Source: CAZRQL01 sp964602415 (GTDB lineage: Bacteria > Bacteroidota > Bacteroidia > Cytophagales > Flammeovirgaceae). Taken from it: a stretch of 29,854 bases of DNA. Position numbers and translations under genes: made by a program. A model generated the notes under the pieces. The model did no database searches and was not told the DNA's origin. It was given only the letters and a program-made list of their open reading frames with translations. The stretch covers positions 1 to 29,854 of the forward strand of contig CAZRQL010000035.1 in assembly GCA_964602415.1 (NCBI GenBank), written 5' to 3'. Of this stretch, positions 21,677 to 29,684 are shown in pieces (position 1 is the stretch's first letter; each line of letters opens with the position of its first letter).

Positions 21677-23047
21677 ATGAGAAAAACCTTTGTCTTTTGC
21701 CTTGCTTGGATGACACTGCTTGAAGTGGCTGTGGCTCAAAATTTTACCAAACTCAAACAAATGCCCGAAAAAACCCGCATCCTGTTTGTGCTGGATGCTT
21801 CGGGCAGTATGCGGCAAGACTGGGCAGGCGAAAAACGAATGGATGCAGCAAAAAAGGTACTCACAGAAATCATAGACCAGTACAAATATCTTTCAAAACT
21901 GGAGATGGCGTTGCGGGTGTACGGCCATCAGTACGACTCCAAATTCAAAAACTGCCAAGACACCAAACTCGAAGTAGGCTTTGAAGCAAACAACCACGAA
22001 AAACTAAAAGCCAAGCTCCGCTCTATCGACCCAAAAGGCTACACACCCATAGCCCTTTCTTTAGAAAAAGCCACAAGCGATTTTCCTAACACCGAAAACA
22101 TACGCAACGTTATTATCTTGATAACCGATGGGTTGGAGTCTTGCGGCGGAGACCCTTGCGCCCTATCGCTTGCCTTGCAAAAAAAGAAAATATTTTTGCG
22201 CCCTTTTGTTGTAGGGATGGGCATTGAGCCTCAATACCTCAAAAACTTCGACTGCATGGGGCGGTTTTACAACACAAAAAACAGTGCAGAGTTCAAATCA
22301 GTGGTCAACGACATCATGCAACAAACGTTGGGCAAAACAACGGTAAGCGTTGAACTATTGGATAAAGCCTCAGCCCCCAAGGAAAAAAACGTAAACATGA
22401 CTTTCCTCAACAAAACCACACAAGAGGCCGTTTACGATTACGTGCATTACAGAGACAAAAAAGGCATTACCGATACCTTGGATATTGATGCCATACTTGA
22501 TTATGAGCTTGTTGTCAATACCATCCCTGCTGTGATAGAAAAAAATATCGTGCTCAAAGGCGGCAGACACAACGTCATCAAAGTACGAGTGCCCCAAGGC
22601 AATCTAAAAATCGAACAAAAGGGAGCGGATTTATACGGAAATCAGCACAAAGCCATCATAAGAGAAAAAGGAAAAAAAGAGATACTCAACACCCAACCCA
22701 TCAACGAAGCAGAAAAATATTTGGCGGGAGAATATGAAATAGAAGTTTTGACGCTGCCGCCTACTTACCTAAAAATCAATTTGCAAGCTGACCAAAACAG
22801 TGTCTTGCTGGTAGAGTCGCCCGGGCTGCTCAACATACCCAACTCTTACAGCGGCTACGGGAGCATTTATAGCCAAGACGGAAACTGGATTTGCAACTTT
22901 TCCAAAACTCGGATGAATATGGCCATTCAGCCCGGAAAGTACAAATTGGTTTTTCGCTCGGAAGATGCGTTGGGGAGCGAATACACCATTGTAAAGGCAT
23001 TTGAGATAACGGCGGGCAACACCACAAAAATTGATTTAACGCGGTAG
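21677..23047 (+). CDS. VWA domain-containing exported protein
   Basis: This 456-residue protein has a signal peptide (ending VAVA, cleavage before Gln21) and a von Willebrand factor A domain at about residues 34-215. The metal-binding (MIDAS) residues are complete: Asp40, Ser42 and Ser44 in DASGSM, Thr123 in GYTP and Asp151 in ITDG. Cysteine pairs in the extracellular part (93; 156 and 161 in SCGGDPC) could form disulfides. The second half (about 225-456) is beta-rich and unassigned. No T9SS sorting domain is visible at its end, so it is probably periplasmic or bound to another surface protein. It follows the amidotransferase-like gene by 60 bases and ends four bases before a convergent gene. 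Confidence 0.88.
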   Translation: MRKTFVFCLAWMTLLEVAVAQNFTKLKQMPEKTRILFVLDASGSMRQDWAGEKRMDAAKKVLTEIIDQYKYLSKLEMALRVYGHQYDSKFKNCQDTKLEVGFEANNHEKLKAKLRSIDPKGYTPIALSLEKATSDFPNTENIRNVIILITDGLESCGGDPCALSLALQKKKIFLRPFVVGMGIEPQYLKNFDCMGRFYNTKNSAEFKSVVNDIMQQTLGKTTVSVELLDKASAPKEKNVNMTFLNKTTQEAVYDYVHYRDKKGITDTLDIDAILDYELVVNTIPAVIEKNIVLKGGRHNVIKVRVPQGNLKIEQKGADLYGNQHKAIIREKGKKEILNTQPINEAEKYLAGEYEIEVLTLPPTYLKINLQADQNSVLLVESPGLLNIPNSYSGYGSIYSQDGNWICNFSKTRMNMAIQPGKYKLVFRSEDALGSEYTIVKAFEITAGNTTKIDLTR

Positions 23048-23051
23048 GGTG

Positions 23052-23378
23052 TTAGTGCTTTAGCGACCAAAAAATCAACACCACCACCACAAAAACTACA
23101 ATTGCCCCCAGCAAACTCAAAAAGCCCGAGCCTGTCAACTCTTTGGCTACCGACATTTTGCGCCGAGCCAAAAAAGACAATTCCCTAATATCACCTTTGA
23201 ACGAACGAATCCTTTTTTCAGCAAAAAAAGATTTGTAAATCATAAAGTCTTTGTAAAACTGATGGTCTTGTTTAAGCCTCGATTCAAAGTCGATTCTTTC
23301 GGCATGAGTCATTTGCTCATAAAAATACCGTTCGAACTCATTCAAACTCTCAGTGGCTATTCCCTCGGGGTTTTTCAT
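23052..23378 (-). CDS. Small tail-anchored membrane protein, anti-sigma-like N-terminus
   Basis: This 108-residue protein has no name I can give. Residues of about 12-45 (FERYFYEQMTHAERIDFESRLKQD) resemble the short helical start of Bacteroidota anti-sigma factors and related membrane proteins. A basic stretch follows, then a single membrane helix at the C-terminus (about 85-105, LLGAIVVFVVVVLIFW), leaving only three residues outside. There is no periplasmic sensor domain, so a full anti-sigma role is doubtful. It begins 45 bases after the ribBA stop on the same strand and is probably co-transcribed with it. Confidence 0.7.
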   Translation of the reverse strand: MKNPEGIATESLNEFERYFYEQMTHAERIDFESRLKQDHQFYKDFMIYKSFFAEKRIRSFKGDIRELSFLARRKMSVAKELTGSGFLSLLGAIVVFVVVVLIFWSLKH

Positions 23379-23423
23379 AAATCAACTACACTTTTACCAA
23401 AAGACACCTCTAAAATATAAAAC

Positions 23424-24632
23424 CTACAAATCCAACACCAAGTTGTGTCCCATTTTTTCAGCTTTGGTCTGCAAGTAGCGCAGGTTGTGGGGGTTGGCTT
23501 TGATTCTGAGCGGTACAATCTCAACTATTTCCAAGCCGTAACCCAAAAGACCGACCCGTTTTTTGGGGTTGTTGGTCATCAAGCGCATCCTGCTTACTCC
23601 CAGATACCTAAGAATTTGAGCACCGATACCATAGTCTCGTTCGTCCATTTTGAAGCCCAGTTTGAGGTTGGCCTCTACGGTGTCGAGACCTTCTTGTTGA
23701 AGTTTGTAAGCCAACAGTTTGTTTATCAATCCTATGCCCCTACCCTCTTGATTCATGTAAACCAGTGCGCCTCTGCCTTCGGCTTGTATGCGGCGCATGG
23801 CTTCGTGAAGTTGGGGGCCACAATCACAGCGACAGGAACCAAAAATATCGCCCGTAACACAGGAAGAGTGAACTCGTACCAATACATCATCTTCGGGTTT
23901 CCATTCGCCTTTTGTCAGGGCAATATGCAACTGGCCTGTGTTGGTCTGCTCAAAGGCATGCAAGACAAAATCGCCAAACTCTGTGGGTAAATCCACTGCA
24001 ACTTTATGGGCAACCAAAGATTCGTGCTTGAGGCGGTACTCAATCAAATCTTTGATATTGATCATCATCAGTCCATGCTGTTGGGCGATTTGTTGGAGTT
24101 TGGGCAGTCTGGCCATGCTGCCGTCTTCGTCCATGATTTCGATGAGCGCGCCTGCCGGTTCGAGCCCCGCAAGCCGCATCAAATCGACGGTTGCTTCGGT
24201 GTGCCCTGCTCTTCTGAGCACGCCGCCATCTCTGGCTTTGAGCGGATTGATGTGGCCGGGACGGCGAAAATCAGCGTGCGTAAAAGCTTTATCAGAAAGA
24301 GCCTTGACCGTAGAAGAGCGGTCAAAAGTAGAAACTCCCGTCGTACAACCGTGCCCGTTTAGATCCACTGTCACGGTAAAGGCCGTTTTGTGGGGATCGG
24401 TGTTTTCGCCCACCATCAAATCAAGATGCAATTCTTGGCATCGCTCTTCGGTAAGTGCTACGCAAAGCACACCGCGCCCGTTGAGCATAAAATTGATTTT
24501 TTCAGGCGTAATCAACTGAGCCGAACAAATAAAATCGCCCTCATTTTCACGGTTTTCATCATCGGTAACGATGATGACTTCGCCCTTTTTGAGGGCATCA
24601 AGGGCCTGCTCGATTGTATTGAACTCTATCAT
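23424..24632 (-). CDS. ribBA: Bifunctional 3,4-dihydroxy-2-butanone 4-phosphate synthase / GTP cyclohydrolase II
   Basis: This 402-residue fusion catalyses two entry steps of riboflavin synthesis, from ribulose 5-phosphate and from GTP. The RibB half (about 1-200) has DDENRENEGDFI, HGCTTGVSTFDR and HTEATVDLMRLAGL. The RibA half has the zinc site in SSCVTGDIFGSCRCDCG, with three of its cysteines expected to hold the metal, and YMNQEGRGIGLINKL. Both halves look active. The frame continues 32 codons upstream of the chosen ATG at 24632, but that part is not RibB-like and contains the promoter. A hairpin lies 10 bases before the start. The small tail-anchored protein gene follows. Confidence 0.95.
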   Translation of the reverse strand: MIEFNTIEQALDALKKGEVIIVTDDENRENEGDFICSAQLITPEKINFMLNGRGVLCVALTEERCQELHLDLMVGENTDPHKTAFTVTVDLNGHGCTTGVSTFDRSSTVKALSDKAFTHADFRRPGHINPLKARDGGVLRRAGHTEATVDLMRLAGLEPAGALIEIMDEDGSMARLPKLQQIAQQHGLMMINIKDLIEYRLKHESLVAHKVAVDLPTEFGDFVLHAFEQTNTGQLHIALTKGEWKPEDDVLVRVHSSCVTGDIFGSCRCDCGPQLHEAMRRIQAEGRGALVYMNQEGRGIGLINKLLAYKLQQEGLDTVEANLKLGFKMDERDYGIGAQILRYLGVSRMRLMTNNPKKRVGLLGYGLEIVEIVPLRIKANPHNLRYLQTKAEKMGHNLVLDL

Positions 24633-24642
24633 ATATTTTTGT

Positions 24643-24659
24643 GGGCAAAAGGTTTGCCC
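24643..24659 (-). promoter_or_regulatory. Hairpin in the ribBA leader
   Basis: GGGCAAA and TTTGCCC form a perfect 7-base-pair inverted repeat with a three-base loop. It ends 10 bases before the ribBA ATG, inside the predicted leader. There is no T tract after it, so it is not a terminator. It could affect ribosome access, or be an operator for a protein. Confidence 0.45.
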
Positions 24660-24676
24660 TTCGTCATACACACTGA

Positions 24677-24707
24677 CAAAATTACAGCATCTTGCCCTAA
24701 AAACAAG
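24677..24707 (-). promoter_or_regulatory. Candidate promoter for ribBA
   Basis: On the minus strand, CTTG (24707 to 24704) and TAATTTTG (24684 to 24677) are 19 bases apart. The -7 box is a full match and the -33 box has one mismatch. The leader would be about 38 bases, too short for an FMN riboswitch. Confidence 0.5.
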
Positions 24708-24784
24708 AGCTATTGGGATAAAAAACACCTAATATGGCTCACTTTCGTCTATAAAAAATGTATCCATTTCAAAACTAATTAACG

Positions 24785-27385
24785 ATGAAACGAAAAATTT
24801 TAATCTTGCTTTTGAGCGTGAATGGCTTTTGGGCTTGGGCGCAAGTAACTGAAATAGACCCCGTAGTCAGAGGGGAAGCACAACCTGAATTTCCGCAGGC
24901 TTACGGGCACTTGGCTCTGGTTACGGAGTCGGGTATGAGTTGCAACCGCGCCATGCGCCTGAGTAGCGGTGCCAACTTTAGCCCTTTGGTGCCCTTCGAC
25001 CCCAACAACCCCGAAACCTTTTTGCCCCAGCCTGCTCATGAAGCCCTCAACGAAGGGTTTAGTTCTTTTTTGGCTTTAGAATACAACAAAGCTCAACATC
25101 AAATATTTGCAGGGCTTAGGTTTTACATCAAAAGACCTGAAACTATTGAGGATTACCAAGCCATGCGTGTCAAATTTTTTTCTCAACCTCTCACTGACAT
25201 CTTTAAAACCAGTCTGCTTCCCAAAATTCAGTACCAAAACCTTACCGACTTGTTGGGACTTTGGGCTTTGGTGCTTGTCGAAGAGGGTTCTCACAGCTTG
25301 GCTGCACAACTGCTGACCCAAATTATCGCACTCAAAGAAGCACAGGTAGGAATCAAAAACACCGATATTTGGCTGCTTAACAATTTTTCGGTAGCCGCTG
25401 CCCGTCTGGGGGGCTATGCCCAATCCCGCGAACTCTTTGATAAAGCTAGAGGTACGGCTTTGACCAATCAAAGAATAGAAAACCCCATCGAAATGGCGAT
25501 ATACTTTAACAATATGGCCATGCTCGCCCCTGAGGAAAATCTTGAAGAAAGCATTGAGTTGCAAAACAGGGCTTTGAGTCTGGCCGCCAGAGCCGGCGCG
25601 CCCACGCCTTTGATAGTGGACATGAGAACCAACCTAAACAATCTGCTTAGAAAAAGAGGAATTTTTCTGCCACCGGATGCGCTTGCAATGAATATAGCTC
25701 CTGATTTTGCCCAAAACAAAGACTTTGTGGCTTATTATCAGTTTATTATGGCCAAACAGGCTATCACATCAGGCACTAAGGAAGGCATCGGGCAGATTGT
25801 AGGCGAGTCGAAGAATTTTTTCAAACAAGCCAACCGACCTGACGTATTGGCAGAAATTTTAAAAACTGAAACTGAGTTTTGGGCTTCGCAAAATGAAAAA
25901 GGCAAGATGCTAAACACCCTCAACGAAATGCGCACTTTGCTCAATACGCAGTTTTCGGCCACCCATCCAATGCTGTTGGAGGTACAATCCCAAATCGCCC
26001 TAAACTCACCAATTTCCGGTGCTCTATCTGAATACAGCACCTACTTTAGCTTGTTGGAACAGTACTTAGACCGCCACTTTCTGTTTTTGACTTTGCAGGA
26101 GCAATGGATTTTTTTGCAAAAAAGGCATCGGGAAATATCATTGATTTTGAGCCAAATAGAAAAAAATACAGCCGCCTACAACAAAATCACCCCTGCACTT
26201 TTTTTGGCAATAGCCAAAATAGAAGGTATTCATACAAATGTCCTTAATAGCCTGAGATACAATTTGCTCAATTCCAATGATGTAAAAACAAAAGAGGCTT
26301 TTTTTGACTGGCTGGATGCAGGCGAGCAGTTTACGGCTGCCATGGCTCTACCCAAAACCGCATACCCCGAACTCAATGCCGAATTACAGTCCGTCTTGCT
26401 CAAACAAAAAATGGAGCGCGTCCAATCCTTGCCCGGCAAATTGAACCCTGTCAAAAATATGCGCCTTGTCAATGCCGAGTTTATCAAAAAACAACTTCAA
26501 AATGGAGAAGCTGTTTTGATGGCGTACCGCTATGCCAAGGGCCAAGACAGTGCCTACTGTGTGTTTTTCCAAACACAAGAGGGGGCTGCGCCCCAACTGT
26601 TTTTTGTTAAAAACTTAGACAAAGACAGCCAACTTGACGCAGGCAAAATGTACGGCAGTTTCGCGCCCAAACTCGCAAATAGGGCAAGAATATTCTTCTT
26701 AGCCTCAGGGGCTTACTTAAAAAATAATCCCTACACTTTCAAGGACTTAGGCACTAAATACGGTTTTTGGATGGTCAGCGGGATAGACAAAATCGGCAAC
26801 CAGACAACCTTCAACAAAGGCAGTCGGGCGGTGTACTTCCATCAGTCCGCACCCAACCCCCAAACCGATAAACTCGCCAGCCTGATTAGGGCGCAATACC
26901 CTGTTACACTGGCTTTTGGACCAACAGAACAAAGAGAGCAGGACTTCAAAAGTTTTGCAGACAGTTCGGCAGTGGTGGTACTGGAAGGACAAGTTATCTT
27001 GGGAGAAAAATTTGAACACTTTTTGCTCAATTCGGGCGTGGTGCTTTCCGAAAATGCGCTGCCTTTGCCGCTTGGTGCCGGTTTGGCAGATGGTATCATC
27101 AATCCCTACGAAATTTTGAGCCAGAATCTTTCGTGCAAAGTATTCATATTCAATCTTGAAAACATCCCTGCGCGCTACGAAACCCAAAACTTGATGGATT
27201 TGGCACGCGCAGCCACCCAAGCGGGTGCAGAGTACAGCCTCATCAACACCCAAAACACGCCAATCGAAGTCAGACAAGCCTTTATAGGGGCTTTTCTTGC
27301 GGCTTTGCAAAACAAACAAGCCCATCTGGCTTTCTTGGAAGCAGACAAAATAGCCAAAGGCTCAGGTTTTATTTTGATAAAATAA
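24785..27385 (+). CDS. Large exported helical-repeat protein with a degenerate CHAT-like C-terminus
   Basis: This 866-residue protein has a signal peptide (MKRKILILLLSVNGFWAWA, cleavage before Gln20). Residues of about 60-560 are mostly helical, TPR-like repeats (NEGFSSFLALEYNKAQHQIF, NFSVAAARLGGYAQSRELFDKA, YFNNMAMLAPEENLEESIEL). The C-terminal part (about 570-866) follows the layout of the caspase-like CHAT domain, including EFIKKQLQNGEAVLMAYRY. Where an active CHAT protease has a HG pair, this protein has Glu734-Gly735 (VVVLEGQ). Where it has SACET, this protein has FNLEN with Leu791. If that alignment is right, the catalytic His and Cys are both lost. The function is unknown. It is divergent from ribBA. 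Confidence 0.7.
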   Translation: MKRKILILLLSVNGFWAWAQVTEIDPVVRGEAQPEFPQAYGHLALVTESGMSCNRAMRLSSGANFSPLVPFDPNNPETFLPQPAHEALNEGFSSFLALEYNKAQHQIFAGLRFYIKRPETIEDYQAMRVKFFSQPLTDIFKTSLLPKIQYQNLTDLLGLWALVLVEEGSHSLAAQLLTQIIALKEAQVGIKNTDIWLLNNFSVAAARLGGYAQSRELFDKARGTALTNQRIENPIEMAIYFNNMAMLAPEENLEESIELQNRALSLAARAGAPTPLIVDMRTNLNNLLRKRGIFLPPDALAMNIAPDFAQNKDFVAYYQFIMAKQAITSGTKEGIGQIVGESKNFFKQANRPDVLAEILKTETEFWASQNEKGKMLNTLNEMRTLLNTQFSATHPMLLEVQSQIALNSPISGALSEYSTYFSLLEQYLDRHFLFLTLQEQWIFLQKRHREISLILSQIEKNTAAYNKITPALFLAIAKIEGIHTNVLNSLRYNLLNSNDVKTKEAFFDWLDAGEQFTAAMALPKTAYPELNAELQSVLLKQKMERVQSLPGKLNPVKNMRLVNAEFIKKQLQNGEAVLMAYRYAKGQDSAYCVFFQTQEGAAPQLFFVKNLDKDSQLDAGKMYGSFAPKLANRARIFFLASGAYLKNNPYTFKDLGTKYGFWMVSGIDKIGNQTTFNKGSRAVYFHQSAPNPQTDKLASLIRAQYPVTLAFGPTEQREQDFKSFADSSAVVVLEGQVILGEKFEHFLLNSGVVLSENALPLPLGAGLADGIINPYEILSQNLSCKVFIFNLENIPARYETQNLMDLARAATQAGAEYSLINTQNTPIEVRQAFIGAFLAALQNKQAHLAFLEADKIAKGSGFILIK

Positions 27386-27407
27386 ATCTTGCAATCGGCT
27401 TATTAAG

Positions 27408-27443
27408 AAAGGACGGGCAATATTTTTTTGTTGCCTGCCTTTT
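27408..27443 (+). terminator. Probable terminator between the CHAT-like gene and sod
   Basis: AAAGGACGGGCAA (27408-27420) pairs with TTGCCTGCCTTTT (27431-27443), with one mismatch and two G-T pairs, around a T-rich loop of ten bases. The 3' side ends in four T residues. The T tail after the stem is short. Confidence 0.5.
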
Positions 27444-27445
27444 CA

Positions 27446-27477
27446 GTTGGATGACTAAAAAAAATCGTCCACATTTG
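27446..27477 (+). promoter_or_regulatory. Candidate promoter for the superoxide dismutase gene
   Basis: GTTG at 27446-27449 and CACATTTG at 27470-27477 (one base off TAnnTTTG) are 20 bases apart. The ATG is at 27501. Confidence 0.35.
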
Positions 27478-27500
27478 TAGATAAAATAAATTTAGAAACA

Positions 27501-28109
27501 ATGGCCTTTGAACTTCCTAAACTTCCTTACGCTTACAATGCTCTTGAGCCTAACTTTGATGCGGCTACCATGGAAATCCACCATACCAAGCACCATCAAG
27601 CTTATGTAAACAACCTCAATGCTGCCATCGCAGGCACAGAACACGAAAACAAATCACTTGAAGAGTTGAATGCTTCGGCGGGAGCCATTTCGGCAGCCGT
27701 GCGCAACAACGGCGGCGGACATTACAATCACTCTCTTTTTTGGGAGACTTTAGCTCCCAACGCAGGCGGGCAACCTACCGGAACATTGGCTGAAGCTATT
27801 AATGCTGCTTTTGGCTCTTTCGATGCTTTCAAAGATGCCTTTGGAAAAGCCGCTGCTACTCGATTTGGCTCAGGATGGGCTTGGCTATTGGTGGCCGATG
27901 GAAAATTGCATATCAGCTCCACACCCAACCAAGACAACCCCCTCATGGATGTAGCCGAAGTGAAAGGTACTCCAATTCTGGGACTTGATGTTTGGGAACA
28001 TGCCTATTACCTAAAATACCAAAACCGCCGCCCTGAATACATTGCCGCTTTTTGGAATGTGGTAAGCTGGGAAAAAGTTGCTGAAAAGTACGCGGCTGCT
28101 TTGAAATAG
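27501..28109 (+). CDS. Superoxide dismutase, Mn/Fe family (Mn-like)
   Basis: This 202-residue enzyme converts superoxide to oxygen and hydrogen peroxide. Metal ligands are His27 (MEIHHTKHH), His77 (HYNHSLFW), Asp163 and His167 (LDVWEHAYY). The GGGHYNH motif and the Gln in TPNQDNPL are features of manganese enzymes; iron enzymes carry the Gln near the second His instead. A cambialistic enzyme cannot be excluded. No signal peptide is present, so it is cytoplasmic. It is a single gene between two terminators, with a strong hairpin just after it. Confidence 0.95.
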   Translation: MAFELPKLPYAYNALEPNFDAATMEIHHTKHHQAYVNNLNAAIAGTEHENKSLEELNASAGAISAAVRNNGGGHYNHSLFWETLAPNAGGQPTGTLAEAINAAFGSFDAFKDAFGKAAATRFGSGWAWLLVADGKLHISSTPNQDNPLMDVAEVKGTPILGLDVWEHAYYLKYQNRRPEYIAAFWNVVSWEKVAEKYAAALK

Positions 28110-28126
28110 TTCCCTATACGTCTTCT

Positions 28127-28161
28127 AATAAAAAAGCCCTGAAAATCAGGGCTTTTTTATT
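28127..28161. terminator. Bidirectional terminator between sod and frr
   Basis: A perfect 16-base-pair inverted repeat (28127-28142 and 28146-28161) has a GCCCTGA core, an AAA loop, and A and T tracts at either end. It can stop transcription from sod on the plus strand and from frr on the minus strand, and it touches the frr stop codon. Confidence 0.9.
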
Positions 28162-28724
28162 TAAACAGTCATAATATCTTTTTCTTTGGCAGCAAAAATT
28201 TCATCTACTTTTTTGATGAAAGCATCTGTGTTTTCTTGGACTTTGGCCTGTGCTGTTTTGATGCTGTCTTCGGCGGCGCCTTTTTTCTGGAGGGCATCCA
28301 GGGCCTTGTTGGTGTCTTGGCGAATGTTCCTGATGTTCACTTTGCCATGCTCTGCCTCTTGTTTGGCCTGCTTGACCAGAGTCTTGCGGCGTTCTTCGGT
28401 TAAAGCCGGAATATTGATTCTAACAATTTCACCGTCGTTTTGTGGGTTGAGCCCCAAATCACTGTTGCGGATGGCTGTCTCAATTTCTTTGAGCATGGCT
28501 TTTTCCCATGGTTTGATGGCCAGCGTGCGTGCATCAGGAGTCGATACAGCGGCTACTTGCGACAAAGCCGTAGGCGTGCCATAATAGTTTACCTTGATGC
28601 CGTCAAGCATATCAGGGGCTGCTTTGCCGGCTTTGATACGAGAGAGTTCGTGCTGCAAATGAGCAATCGCCTTTTCCATGCTTGATTTGGCTTGGTCAAG
28701 GCTCTTCTTTATTTCTTCTTCCAT
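28161..28724 (-). CDS. frr: Ribosome recycling factor
   Basis: RRF releases ribosomes from mRNA after termination, together with EF-G. The 187-residue length and sequence are ordinary. Family marks are LSRIKAGKAAPDMLDGIKVNYYG, STPDARTLAIKPWEKAML, NDGEIVRINIPALTEERR and the C-terminal coiled helix RNIRQDTNKALDALQ. It lies 88 bases after pyrH on the same strand, a conserved bacterial pairing, so the two are probably co-transcribed. No clear separate promoter is seen. Confidence 0.96.
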   Translation of the reverse strand: MEEEIKKSLDQAKSSMEKAIAHLQHELSRIKAGKAAPDMLDGIKVNYYGTPTALSQVAAVSTPDARTLAIKPWEKAMLKEIETAIRNSDLGLNPQNDGEIVRINIPALTEERRKTLVKQAKQEAEHGKVNIRNIRQDTNKALDALQKKGAAEDSIKTAQAKVQENTDAFIKKVDEIFAAKEKDIMTV

Positions 28725-28812
28725 TGTTAGAGTTTTATAGTTTATTGTTTTGACAAATTCAGTATTTTATTGCATTCTCAAAAATATTCAAGCGGTATTG
28801 GCTCGGCTTTTT

Positions 28813-29517
28813 TTAGCAAACCAAAGTACCTACATGTTCGCCTTGCAGTAGTTTGAGCAGGTTTCCCGGACGGTTCATATCAAAAACGACAATAGGGAGG
28901 TTGTTTTCTTCGCACAGGGTAAAAGCTGTCATATCCATGACATTCAAACCTTTGAGAAATGCGTCACGAAAGGATATTTTGTCAAATCGCACCGCACCGG
29001 GAAATTTTTCGGGGTCTTGGTCGTATATGCCATCTACTCTGGTTCCTTTGAGCACCACCTCCGCCTCAATCTCAATAGCCCTAAGACTGGCAGCCGAATC
29101 AGTAGTAAAATAAGGATTGCCCGTTCCGGCACCAAAAATAACCACCCTGCCCTTTTCCAAATGCCTGACAGCCCGACGACGAATGTAAGTCTCACAGATT
29201 TGATCCATCTTGATGGCTGACATCAAACGGGTGTAGAGGCCGCAATTTTCAAGTGCGCTTTGCAAAGCCATCCCATTGATAACCGTAGCCAACATACCCA
29301 TATTGTCGCCCTGCACTCTTTCTATGCCTGACCGCTCGGCTTGCATGCCTCTAAATATATTGCCGCCCCCGATAACTATGGCTATCTGCACTCCCATATC
29401 AACCACTTCCTTAATTTGCTTGGCATACTCAAAAAGTCGCTCAGGATCTATGCCAAAAGACTGCTTGCCCATGAGAGCCTCTCCACTCAACTTGAGCAAA
29501 ACACGCTTGTATTTCAT
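28813..29517 (-). CDS. pyrH: UMP kinase
   Basis: PyrH phosphorylates UMP to UDP in pyrimidine nucleotide synthesis. This 234-residue protein shows the amino acid kinase fold: LLKLSGEALMG, IVIGGGNIFRG, VVIFGAGTGNPYFTTDSAASLRA and GTRVDGIYDQDPEK. The frame reaches six codons further up to a TTG, but that position falls on a probable -7 box, and the ATG at 29517 gives the usual MKYKRVLLKLSG start. It is followed by frr. In other bacteria the enzyme is activated by GTP and inhibited by UTP. Confidence 0.95.
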   Translation of the reverse strand: MKYKRVLLKLSGEALMGKQSFGIDPERLFEYAKQIKEVVDMGVQIAIVIGGGNIFRGMQAERSGIERVQGDNMGMLATVINGMALQSALENCGLYTRLMSAIKMDQICETYIRRRAVRHLEKGRVVIFGAGTGNPYFTTDSAASLRAIEIEAEVVLKGTRVDGIYDQDPEKFPGAVRFDKISFRDAFLKGLNVMDMTAFTLCEENNLPIVVFDMNRPGNLLKLLQGEHVGTLVC

Positions 29518-29532
29518 TGTACTTTGTTTGCG

Positions 29533-29540
29533 CAAAGATA
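29533..29540 (-). promoter_or_regulatory. Possible -7 box for pyrH
   Basis: TATCTTTG on the minus strand (29540 to 29533) matches TAnnTTTG and lies 15 bases before the pyrH ATG. No TTTG box is found at the 19-base spacing. Confidence 0.35.
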
Positions 29541-29684
29541 AAAGCCAAATTCAAATTAGAACCTCCGCGTTTGCATCTACTTGCGATTTTGTTTTGATAC
29601 AAAAAATAACCGAATTCTGATGTAACAAAAAGTGTGTCTATGGCGAATATAATTTTTACCTATCGTAGAACTAACTAAATTCAA

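Noticed and set aside
23445..24519. Long plus-strand open frames opposite ribBA
   Set aside because: They mirror the codon structure of ribBA and their peptides show no family likeness.
24633..24728. Longer RibBA start 32 codons upstream
   Set aside because: The added residues are not RibB-like and the frame would include the promoter and leader hairpin.
24633..24784. FMN riboswitch upstream of ribBA
   Set aside because: The gap to the divergent gene is about 150 bases, the predicted leader is about 38 bases, and I see no FMN-element core motifs.
29518..29535. Longer PyrH start at a TTG
   Set aside because: The position overlaps a probable -7 box, and the ATG at 29517 gives the family's usual N-terminus.
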